Both the position numbers and the translations under genes were made by a program. The notes beneath the pieces were generated by a model that worked only from the letters and a program-made list of their open reading frames with translations, did no database searches and had not been told where the DNA came from. Shown here piece by piece: positions 1 through 6,271 of a stretch of DNA of 13,483 nt (within the stretch, counting starts at the first letter, position 1; every line of letters starts with the position of its first letter). Source of the DNA: Clostridium sp. CAG:510 (GTDB lineage Bacteria > Bacillota > Clostridia > Lachnospirales > Lachnospiraceae); NCBI GenBank assembly GCA_000434615.1, contig FR880805.1, positions 1 to 13,483 on the forward strand, in the 5' to 3' direction.

Positions 1-2
1 TG

Positions 3-452
3 CCGATTACAGAGGATGTGGCACAGATGTTTCAGGCAATCATCGAGGACAGAAATGCACCGAAAGTGGAGAAATCCATAGACGGATATAGTGGATTCCT
101 ATTTTATGATGATAATGGAAGGCCCCTTGTTGCAATGCATTGGCAACACCGATTCAACCATATGGTCGGCAGGTACAATGATATTTACCGGGTGCAGATG
201 CCAAACATTACACCGCATGTATGCAGACACACCTATTGTTCGAATATGGCAAAATCGGGAATGAATCCCAAGACACTGCAGTACCTCAAGGGGCATTCGG
301 ATATATCGGTCACAATGAATGTGTACACGCATATCGGATTCGATGATGCTGAGGAAGAATTGAAACGGATGGAAGAGTTTAGGAAGGCGCAGGCGGAGGT
401 TGAGCAGAAGAAGGAGAAACCGATGTCGCAGAAGATGTTTAAGGTAGTTTAA
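3..452 (+). CDS. Tyrosine recombinase/integrase, C-terminal part (5' end outside window)
   Basis: This is the catalytic C-terminal part of a phage-type tyrosine integrase that cuts and rejoins DNA at attachment sites. The reading frame is open from base 3, so the gene begins upstream of the window; the GTG at 18 is only an internal codon. Visible motifs are HVCRH (the HxxR box), LKGHSDISVT (second catalytic His) and NVYTH (nucleophilic Tyr), in the usual order and spacing. The first catalytic Arg and the N-terminal arm-binding domain would lie upstream. The tail after the Tyr is Lys/Glu-rich, common in Tn916-like and conjugative-element integrases. It reads toward the proposed element end near 2060-2230, with one cargo gene between. 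The family assignment is firm; the exact element type is inferred. Confidence 0.9.
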   Translation, partial: PITEDVAQMFQAIIEDRNAPKVEKSIDGYSGFLFYDDNGRPLVAMHWQHRFNHMVGRYNDIYRVQMPNITPHVCRHTYCSNMAKSGMNPKTLQYLKGHSDISVTMNVYTHIGFDDAEEELKRMEEFRKAQAEVEQKKEKPMSQKMFKVV

Positions 453-467
453 TATGGAAAAGAGATG

Positions 468-496
468 ACGCTCTGGTTTAGGCTGGGGCGTTTTTT
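468..496 (+). terminator. Intrinsic terminator after the integrase
   Basis: A 9-bp stem pairs 468-476 with 483-491, including several G-U pairs, around a 6-nt loop. It is followed by a run of six T (491-496). It lies 15 nt after the integrase stop and separates that gene from the next one. Confidence 0.65.
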
Positions 497-499
497 CTG

Positions 500-528
500 T
501 GGAAAAGAATAAGCATATCAGATATAAT
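500..528 (+). promoter_or_regulatory. Candidate sigma-A promoter for the HEPN-type cargo gene
   Basis: TGGAAA (500-505, four of six matches to TTGACA) is followed after 17 nt by a perfect TATAAT (523-528). It sits between the integrase terminator and the ATG at 565, so the downstream gene appears to be an independent transcription unit. Confidence 0.55.
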
Positions 529-564
529 GTAATTTGGATTATCGTATTTGAAAGAAGGTGTGTT

Positions 565-2064
565 ATGAATAAAAGGAAACTTGATTCACTCCTATGGGAA
601 AATATTCCCATTGATAATTTTATAGTCAGTGGTTATTCAGATATAAAACAAGAAAATCTTGATGATGTATTTTGGGATGATGTAGATGAGCTATGCGTAA
701 CTAGAGATGACAATTACAATATTAGTTTTTCGTGCGCACGATATTTGAATCAATATAAAGAAAAAAAGCAAAGACCTACTGTAGATAAACGAGAATTTAT
801 ACCGGGGGAGACCATGCCAGCGGGAAAATTAGAAATAAGAATATTTGATGATTATACGGTTATTTTTACACCTATGTATTGTGATGGATATATAAGCAAA
901 CTGGACAAAACAAATTATAAATTATCTTGTTATCGTGTTGAATGGAAAGGTGTTAAAACTCCATCGATGATTAAAGAATGGATATTGAATGGCAGTCAAG
1001 GTGGTTTGTTTTTTTGTGGAAATTCAAAATTTGAATATAAGGTAGAAGGTTCTGTTTCTGGGGTTTATGGAGAATTAGAGTTCCCAATAAAAGAGGAATT
1101 GGAAGAACAGAAATACATGGGAAGGTTTATACACCTTAAATATAAGGATACAGCGTTTGACATTCATTTTGTTGAGAACAACTATGGCCCTTCATGGAGT
1201 ACCAATCTAAGTATTTCTTATTTTGAGAAATATGGAAGAATTCCAAGTATAGAAGAGAGAAAACAAATTAGAGAGTATTTGAGTTTTTTTGCTGGAAAAA
1301 GATTGATGTATGTAGGGCAGTCTTCATTTGACGAGAATGGTAATCAAATTGGTTTCGTTATGGAGAATCCAAGAACGTGTGGCTTTGATATAAAAAAAGA
1401 ATGTATGTCTGGGGCAAAGACACCTATTAAAGATGATGCATCATTTCTTCATAATTATTTTGATACAATTCAAAAATATATAGATCCATTTTCAGAATTA
1501 TATGAGAAACTTGATTTTGCTTCTTTTTTTTCGGCATATTGGTATGCTCAAAAAGTTACACAGCCTATGGACTTACCTATACTTTCCGCTGCATTGGAAA
1601 ATTTGAAAAGAAAGTGGTATGAAGAAGTTGAAATTAATCCAGAAACAGTGCTTATGGACAAAAAAGATTTTTCTAAAAGAATAAAACCAATTAAAAAAAT
1701 GGTGGAAACACAGTTTGCAGGAACGGAGTATGTGGAAAGAATGAAGAGAAGTGTTGAAGGTATGAACCGTATGTCTGTGAGTGAACAATTAACACATTTT
1801 TTTGAAGGAATAGACATGCCCGTTGGTAAAAAAGAGAAGAAGGCGTTGCAAGCACGAAATTTTTCTGCGCATGGTTCATATGCTGGAGATAGTATTGATT
1901 ACGAAGAACAGTTTATGACAAGTCAGGTATACGAGTGTATCTTGGTTAGGGTAATATTAAAATTGCTAAAATATGAAGGAAATTATATTGATTATGGGAC
2001 TATTGGATATCCGGAAAAGAACATTAACTGTCCAAGCGGAAGTGAAGTTGGTGAAACCCCTTAG
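565..2064 (+). CDS. ApeA-like HEPN domain protein, candidate anti-phage defence
   Basis: The protein has 499 residues. I start it at ATG 565 because AGAAGG (553-558) sits just ahead; an open GTG at 499 is upstream but overlaps the promoter. The C-terminal third is helical and contains RNFSAH (R431-H436), which fits the R-x4-H motif of HEPN RNases (family knowledge). It is followed by a hydrophobic helix (ECILVRVILKLL), as in many C-terminal HEPN folds. The N-terminal half is beta-rich (GKLEIRIFDDYTVIFTP; an aromatic and Gly-rich middle) and recalls the ApeA N-terminal domain. ApeA proteins are single-gene abortive-infection systems thought to act on RNA. The gene is much more AT-rich than all neighbours, has its own promoter, and lies between an integrase and putative arm sites, as cargo would. 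The HEPN call is moderately sure; the ApeA assignment is inference from overall layout. No signal peptide or membrane segment is evident. Confidence 0.7.
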   Translation: MNKRKLDSLLWENIPIDNFIVSGYSDIKQENLDDVFWDDVDELCVTRDDNYNISFSCARYLNQYKEKKQRPTVDKREFIPGETMPAGKLEIRIFDDYTVIFTPMYCDGYISKLDKTNYKLSCYRVEWKGVKTPSMIKEWILNGSQGGLFFCGNSKFEYKVEGSVSGVYGELEFPIKEELEEQKYMGRFIHLKYKDTAFDIHFVENNYGPSWSTNLSISYFEKYGRIPSIEERKQIREYLSFFAGKRLMYVGQSSFDENGNQIGFVMENPRTCGFDIKKECMSGAKTPIKDDASFLHNYFDTIQKYIDPFSELYEKLDFASFFSAYWYAQKVTQPMDLPILSAALENLKRKWYEEVEINPETVLMDKKDFSKRIKPIKKMVETQFAGTEYVERMKRSVEGMNRMSVSEQLTHFFEGIDMPVGKKEKKALQARNFSAHGSYAGDSIDYEEQFMTSQVYECILVRVILKLLKYEGNYIDYGTIGYPEKNINCPSGSEVGETP

Positions 2065-2113
2065 TAGTAACCCTTTCCATTTTACTACCAATTTTACTAC
2101 TAACAGGTAGTAA
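2061..2113. repeat. Four integrase arm-type sites at the element end
   Basis: TTAGTAGTAA (2061-2070) has a perfect inverted copy TTACTACTAA (2094-2103). Interleaved with it, TTACTACC (2082-2089) has a perfect inverted copy GGTAGTAA (2106-2113). All four contain the core GTAGTAA. From memory, the arm-binding domain of Tn916 integrase recognises an AGTAGTAAA-type DR-2 repeat, so these are best read as arm sites for the upstream integrase. The first copy overlaps the stop codon of the HEPN gene. Confidence 0.55.
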
Positions 2114-2230
2114 CAACTTGCTTAATTCTGCTCCAATTTACCACAATCTGTAATTTCAGAGCGACTACACGAATCTCAGAAAACCTTGCAAAACAGGGCA
2201 TTTCCGGGCAAAACAAGGAGAAACAAAACT
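2114..2230. other. Candidate element/chromosome junction (attachment region)
   Basis: This gene-free stretch lies between the arm-type repeats and the first backbone gene. It holds a direct repeat GCAAAACA (2188-2195 and 2208-2215, 20 bp apart) and a short inverted pair CCTTG (2184-2188) / CAAGG (2214-2218), which could be core-type recombinase sites. The ribosome binding site of the next gene (AAGGAG, 2215-2220) lies inside it. The other element end is not in the window, so the exact crossover cannot be fixed. Confidence 0.35.
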
Positions 2231-2701
2231 ATGATAAAAGTGCTTTTCGTTTGCCACGGCAACATCTGCCGCTCCCCCATGGCGGAATTTGTTTTCAAAG
2301 ATATGGTAGCAAAACGTGGTCTTGCCGACCGGTTTGAAATTGCTTCGGCGGCAACGAGTACGGAAGAAATATGGAACGGTGTCGGTAATCCGGTGTACCC
2401 GCCGGCGAGGGAAGAACTGGCGAAGCACGGGATTTCATGCGAAGGGAAAAGGGCGGTGCAGCTAAAAAAGTCCGATTATGATGCGTATGATTATCTGATT
2501 GGCATGGATTATATGAATATAAAAAACATAGAGCGGATGACGGGGCATCAGGGCGGCAAAATAAAACTGCTGCTTTCCTTTGCGGGAGAGAACAGACCCA
2601 TATCGGACCCCTGGTATACGGGGGATTTCCGGAAGACCTATGAAGATGTGGTAAAGGGATGTGAAGCGCTGCTTCGGTGCATAGATGGGAAAACGTTATG
2701 A
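2231..2701 (+). CDS. Low-molecular-weight protein tyrosine phosphatase
   Basis: A 156-residue cytoplasmic phosphatase that removes phosphate from phosphotyrosine (or phosphoarginine in some Firmicutes) through a cysteinyl-phosphate intermediate. The start at 2231 is chosen because AAGGAG (2215-2220) lies 10 nt upstream and the protein then begins MIKVLFVCHGNICRSP, the classic family N-terminus; a longer frame from 2186 lacks family similarity. The CX5R loop is C8-R14 and the general acid is D126 in SDPWY. The length fits the family norm of about 150-160. The stop overlaps the next ATG by 4 bp (ATGA), so the two genes were translationally coupled. This is the first gene that looks like stable chromosome next to the element end. 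The substrate is not evident. Confidence 0.93.
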   Translation: MIKVLFVCHGNICRSPMAEFVFKDMVAKRGLADRFEIASAATSTEEIWNGVGNPVYPPAREELAKHGISCEGKRAVQLKKSDYDAYDYLIGMDYMNIKNIERMTGHQGGKIKLLLSFAGENRPISDPWYTGDFRKTYEDVVKGCEALLRCIDGKTL

Positions 2702-3178
2702 TACAAAAACAGTCGTACTTCATAGAATGCTTGCAGGGAGCGGGCAAAAGCACGCTGGTAAACCGCCTGGCAGAAAATTATCCGGAGAAAAAGGTCTGCC
2801 GGGAGGGAGATTATACGTTGGTGGATTTGGCGTGGTGTGCTTATGTGGATGAAACGACCTATCAGGACATTCCTGCAAGATTTCCGTCATTATCGGAGGA
2901 AATGGCAAAGTGCGCCGTGCCTGAGGACGAAATCTTTGAATGTGCCATGTTTCAGAATATTCTGGAAAACACGATGCTGTATCTGCAGATGCCTGAGGAC
3001 GAAATCTTAGCTTTCTACAGAAAAGTGCATGAAATCCTGCAAAATAAGCCATATAAAATTCTTTATTTGGACGTAGAAGATATCGAGGGAAGCCTCGAAG
3101 TGATAAAAAAGAAAGAGCTGATGAAAATGGTGTGGAGTCTTGAAGGCGAAGGCTTATGACATAGAGACCATACCATAA
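2698..3178 (+). pseudogene. Degraded P-loop kinase-like gene (in-frame part 2698-3159, 153 aa)
   Basis: The intact part starts MIQKQSYFIECLQGAGKST, a P-loop with Cys11 where the first Walker A Gly is usual (CLQGAGKS); K17-S18-T19 are kept. It resembles nucleoside/nucleotide-kinase-like P-loop proteins, later having ILYLDVEDIEG. Signs of decay: 153 residues is short for such proteins as I recall them (well over 200). After a six-A run (3105-3110) the frame ends in an unrelated tail, while the minus-one frame from 3111 reads ERADENG, a plausible continuation. The third frame reads VLKAKAYDIETIP up to TAA 3176-3178, a plausible family C-terminus. A 19-bp direct repeat (2918-2936, 2990-3008) encodes PEDEI twice. 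The gene overlaps the phosphatase stop by 4 bp. It may alternatively be a short expressed protein. Confidence 0.6.
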
Positions 3179-3194
3179 CAAAGAAGGAGTACTC

Positions 3195-3722
3195 ATGGAA
3201 CTTCGATTTCTGGATTTTTTACAGACCATACATACGCCGCTGCTTGATAAAATATTGGCATTTATCACCAGTCTCGGCAATGCCGGTATCATCTGGATTG
3301 TGCTGGCGGTTGTTTTGCTGATACTGCCGAAGACAAGAAAGACGGGGATAATCGTAGCGGCAGCGCTTCTAATGGACCTTATTTTATGCAACCTTATTTT
3401 GAAAAATCTGGTGGCAAGGGTGAGGCCGTATGACGTCAACACGGCTATTGCCATTCTCATAAAAAAGCCCCTTGATTTTTCTTTCCCGTCGGGGCATACG
3501 GCTGCATCCTTTGCGGCTATGACGGCTTTGTTCCTGGCAAAAATGAAAAAGGCATGGATTGCCGCACTTGTTCTGGCAGTACTGATTGCTTTTTCACGGT
3601 TGTATTTTTACGTGCACTATCCGACGGATGTGCTGGGTGGAGCTGTAGTGGGCATTCTGTCGGGAATTATAGGGTACACAATCGTTGAAAAAATAGATAA
3701 ATGCCGGAAAGTGGCAAGGTAA
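3195..3722 (+). CDS. PAP2-superfamily membrane phosphatase
   Basis: A 175-residue integral membrane phosphatase. The three phosphatase signature motifs are complete: K70-x6-R77-P78, P98-S-G-H101 and S134-R-x5-H141-x3-D145, with H101 and H141 as expected catalytic residues. Hydrophobic segments lie at roughly 28-46, 50-68, 104-116, 121-135 and 146-164, giving the usual multi-pass layout with the active site at the outer membrane face. Likely substrates are lipid phosphates such as undecaprenyl pyrophosphate or phosphatidylglycerophosphate; the sequence does not decide. AAGGAG at 3184-3189 sets the start at ATG 3195. It follows the degraded kinase gene by 16-35 nt and is probably co-transcribed with the tyrosine phosphatase; a terminator follows. 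Confidence 0.92.
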   Translation: MELRFLDFLQTIHTPLLDKILAFITSLGNAGIIWIVLAVVLLILPKTRKTGIIVAAALLMDLILCNLILKNLVARVRPYDVNTAIAILIKKPLDFSFPSGHTAASFAAMTALFLAKMKKAWIAALVLAVLIAFSRLYFYVHYPTDVLGGAVVGILSGIIGYTIVEKIDKCRKVAR

Positions 3723-3756
3723 AATTTCACAAAATGTAAGGTATTCAAACTACAAA

Positions 3757-3786
3757 AAACAGGGTATACGTTATCCTGTTTTTTCC
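3757..3786 (+). terminator. Intrinsic terminator after the PAP2 gene
   Basis: A 10-bp stem (3757-3766 with 3772-3781, one G-U pair) closes a 5-nt TACGT loop and runs into four T. A TATAAT at 3788-3793 directly afterwards is a possible -10 box for the GH31 gene, though no convincing -35 lies 16-18 nt upstream of it. Confidence 0.75.
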
Positions 3787-3843
3787 TTATAATAAAATGA
3801 AACAGAACTAAGTTACCAATAAATTATCACACAGGAGGCAGGT

Positions 3844-5907
3844 ATGGTCAGGCAGGAAGGAAACAGGCTGGTTATCGAAGAAGGACTCACACGGGTTTAC
3901 ATAGAATGCTGGGGAGAGAGTTCCCTGCGCGTCCGCATGACGGCGGAGCCGGAGATGGACAAAAATGACTGGGCGCTTTGCGAAAGGGTGGAAGAAGTGA
4001 CGCCGGTGATTACGTTCACGGAAGTGGATGTGACGGACCCCTGGTACAAGGGAGATGAGTGGAAAAAATATCACCAGACCGGTACGGTGGCAACGCTTAC
4101 CAACGGAAAAATTACGGCGGAAGTAAGTCCCGAGGGCTGGATTCGTTTCTTAAATCAGAGAGGCGAGGTGCTGACGGAGGAATACTGGCGCAACCGCAAC
4201 CGTATTAACCGCTACTGTGTGCCCCTTCGTGTGGATGCGAGAGAGTTAAAGCCGGTCATGGGCTCCTGCGATTATGAGCTGACGGCGCGTTTTGAAGCGT
4301 ATGATGATGAAAAAATTTTCGGCATGGGGCAGTATCAGGAAAAGCATCTGGATAAAAAAGGCGCCACTCTGGAGCTTGCCCAGCGGAATTCCCAGGCAAG
4401 CGTGCCTTTTTATGTTTCCAGCAGAGGCTATGGCTTCCTCTGGAACAACCCGGCAATCGGCACGGCAACCTTCGGTACCAACAAGACGGAATGGTATGCG
4501 AAGAGAACCAAGAAATTAGACTATTTCATCACGGCAGGCGACACTCCGGCGGAAATTGAACTGCATTACAGTGCGGCAGCGGGCAGAACGCCCATGATGC
4601 CGGAATTCGGTCTGGGCTATTGGCAGTGCAAATTAAGATACCGTACCCAGGAGGAAATCCTTGCGGTTGCCAGAGAGCATAAAAGACGCGGACTCCCCAT
4701 GGATGCCATTGTGGTGGATTTTTTCCACTGGACCATGCAGGGGGATTTCAAATTTGAAAAAAGAGACTGGCCCGACCCGGATGCCATGGTAAAAGAACTG
4801 AAGGATATGGGCATTGAAACGGTTGTTTCGGTCTGGCCCACGGTGGATGAGCGCAGCGAAAACTTCTGGGAGATGAACGGAAAAGGGTATCTCGTGCATT
4901 CCGACAGGGGAAACGGCCTCCATATGACCTGGATGGGAAACACGGTATTTTACGATGCCACACATCCCGGTGCCAGAAAATTTGTCTGGGAAAAATGCAA
5001 GGAAAATTATTATAAGAAGGGCATCCGTATTTTCTGGCTGGATGAAGCGGAGCCGGAATACGGACCTTACGATTTTGACAATACCCGTTATTACATCGGA
5101 CCGGCACTGCAGTGCAGCAATATTTATCCTGCCATGTATGCTAAGGGCTTTTATGACGGGCTGAAAGAGTCCGGGGAAAAAGAAATCATGTCCCTGGTGC
5201 GTTGTGCCTGGGCGGGCAGCCAGAAATACGGAGTGCTGACCTGGTCCGGCGATATTTATTCTTCGTTCCGTGCCATGCAGGAGCAGTTACAGGCAGGCTT
5301 AAACATGGGCATGGCGGGTATTCCCTGGTGGACCAGCGACATCGGCGGCTTTGTCGGTGGCAACATTGAAGATGAAGATTTCCGGGAACTTCTGGTCAGA
5401 TGGTTTGCATGGGGCGCCTTCTGTCCGGTATTCCGTATGCACGGAGAGCGTTCCCCCTGGTACGAGAGGGAGCAGGAGTTTATTGACAATGTGCGTCAGC
5501 TTACCTCCGGTCAGGACAACGAGGTCTGGAGCTTCGGCGAGGACAACTATGAAATCTTAAAGAAGTATTTATTTGTCCGGGAAAATATGCGTCCCTACAT
5601 CCGGGAATGCATGCGGGCAGCCAGTGAAACCGGAGCGCCGGTGATGCGCCCGCTGTTCTTTGACTTCCCGGAGGATAAAAAATGCTGGGAAACCGAAGAC
5701 GTTTACATGTTCGGTCCGGATGTGCTGGTGGCTCCCGTTATGGAGCTTGGCGCAAGGGAAAGAACCCTTTACTTACCTAAGGGCGCAGAATGGAAAGACG
5801 CCGTAAGCGGAAACCTGTACGAAGGCGGCCGGACGGTTACCGTAGACGCACCGTTGTCCGTTATCCCGGTCTTTGTCCGGGACGGAAAAGACATCAAGAT
5901 ATTTTAG
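3844..5907 (+). CDS. Glycoside hydrolase family 31 (alpha-xylosidase/alpha-glucosidase type)
   Basis: A 687-residue retaining alpha-glycosidase that would act inside the cell, since no signal peptide is present. The N-terminal beta-sandwich (about 1-240) contains the family-typical FGMGQYQEK and GYGFLWNNP segments. The catalytic barrel starts around FGLGYWQCKLRY. The nucleophile is D400 in FWLDEAEPEYG and the acid/base is D470 in TWSGDIYSSF; FRMHGERSPW near 530 is also a family hallmark. The C-terminal beta domains carry PVMRPLFFDFPED and FGPDVLVAPV. Length fits GH31. AGGAGG (3833-3838) sets the start. The W-L-D-E-x-E-P form around the nucleophile is seen in alpha-xylosidase-like branches, but substrate cannot be fixed. 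It stands alone, with no transporter adjoining, after a terminator and before a repeat cluster. Confidence 0.93.
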   Translation: MVRQEGNRLVIEEGLTRVYIECWGESSLRVRMTAEPEMDKNDWALCERVEEVTPVITFTEVDVTDPWYKGDEWKKYHQTGTVATLTNGKITAEVSPEGWIRFLNQRGEVLTEEYWRNRNRINRYCVPLRVDARELKPVMGSCDYELTARFEAYDDEKIFGMGQYQEKHLDKKGATLELAQRNSQASVPFYVSSRGYGFLWNNPAIGTATFGTNKTEWYAKRTKKLDYFITAGDTPAEIELHYSAAAGRTPMMPEFGLGYWQCKLRYRTQEEILAVAREHKRRGLPMDAIVVDFFHWTMQGDFKFEKRDWPDPDAMVKELKDMGIETVVSVWPTVDERSENFWEMNGKGYLVHSDRGNGLHMTWMGNTVFYDATHPGARKFVWEKCKENYYKKGIRIFWLDEAEPEYGPYDFDNTRYYIGPALQCSNIYPAMYAKGFYDGLKESGEKEIMSLVRCAWAGSQKYGVLTWSGDIYSSFRAMQEQLQAGLNMGMAGIPWWTSDIGGFVGGNIEDEDFRELLVRWFAWGAFCPVFRMHGERSPWYEREQEFIDNVRQLTSGQDNEVWSFGEDNYEILKKYLFVRENMRPYIRECMRAASETGAPVMRPLFFDFPEDKKCWETEDVYMFGPDVLVAPVMELGARERTLYLPKGAEWKDAVSGNLYEGGRTVTVDAPLSVIPVFVRDGKDIKIF

Positions 5908-5908
5908 A

Positions 5909-6016
5909 GTAGTAAACGACGGCTGTGCCCCTGCCGTTTACAAAGTAGCAAATTTACGGCTGTGCCCCGCCCTTTACAAAGTAGCAAATTTACGGCTGTG
6001 CCATCTTGTCATTTCC
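5909..6016. repeat. Three tandem 36-bp repeat units downstream of GH31
   Basis: Units lie at 5909-5944, 5945-5980 and 5981-6016, sharing GTAGYAAA...ACGGCTGTGCC...TTTACAAA. The first two match through most of their length; the third diverges after about 22 bp. Unit one contains an inverted pair GTAAACG (5912-5918) / CGTTTAC (5935-5941). There are no spacers between units and no nearby cas genes. A weak promoter-like pair (TTGTCA 6006-6011, TTTAAT 6027-6032, 15-nt gap) follows. Confidence 0.75.
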
Positions 6017-6029
6017 TAAGCAGACTTTT

Positions 6030-6087
6030 AATCACCGTCAGTACTTAGTTGCCGTATTTTGGCAACTTATGTACTGCTACGGTGATT
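6030..6087. repeat. Long imperfect hairpin within the repeat cluster
   Basis: The left arm 6030-6053 pairs with the right arm 6061-6087: 9 bp, a 2-nt bulge, 6 bp, a small internal loop, 6 bp (GTTGCC/GGCAAC), and a 7-nt loop. It is flanked by a 9-bp direct repeat TTCCTAAGC (6013-6021, 6086-6094). No T-run follows, so it is not an ordinary terminator. Confidence 0.7.
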
Positions 6088-6088
6088 C

Positions 6089-6249
6089 CTAAGCGCAAGC
6101 GGGTCTGCGAGGAAATGCAGGAAGCACAGCACCCCGGCATACTAAGCGCAAGCGGGTCTGCGAGGAAACGGCAGGAGGCACGGCTTCACAGATTACTAAG
6201 CGCAAGCGGGTCTGCGAGGAAACGGCAGGAAGCACAGCTTCATCCCAAC
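6089..6249. repeat. Three tandem 53-54-bp repeat units
   Basis: Units start at 6089, 6142 and 6196. Each opens with a near-identical 27-bp block (CTAAGCGCAAGCGGGTCTGC then GAGGAAA) and a more variable GCAGGAAGCACAGC part. Unit three ends in a small hairpin GAAGC-ACA-GCTTC (6229-6241 area). AAACGGCAGG in units two and three is the exact reverse complement of 5930-5939 in the first 36-bp unit, and the match extends through GCACAGC/GCTGTGC with one mismatch and one gap. The block ends about 20 nt before the next gene. Confidence 0.8.
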
Positions 6250-6271
6250 AACATAGAAAGAAGGAACCAAA

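Noticed and set aside
99..611. A 170-codon minus-strand ORF opposite the integrase
   Set aside because: It is a shadow of the integrase gene and crosses the integrase terminator; the plus-strand frame has clear catalytic motifs.
2186..2230. Earlier in-frame start for the tyrosine phosphatase
   Set aside because: The extra 15 residues are unlike the family and the good ribosome binding site AAGGAG lies within that stretch.
6013..6094. TTCCTAAGC repeats as a target-site duplication of a MITE
   Set aside because: The inverted arms do not abut both copies (8 extra bases on the left), so the duplication may just be part of the 54-bp repeat start; kept only as an alternative.
5909..6249. Possible CRISPR array
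   Set aside because: Units of 36 and 54 bp lie directly head to tail without unique spacers, and no cas genes are near.
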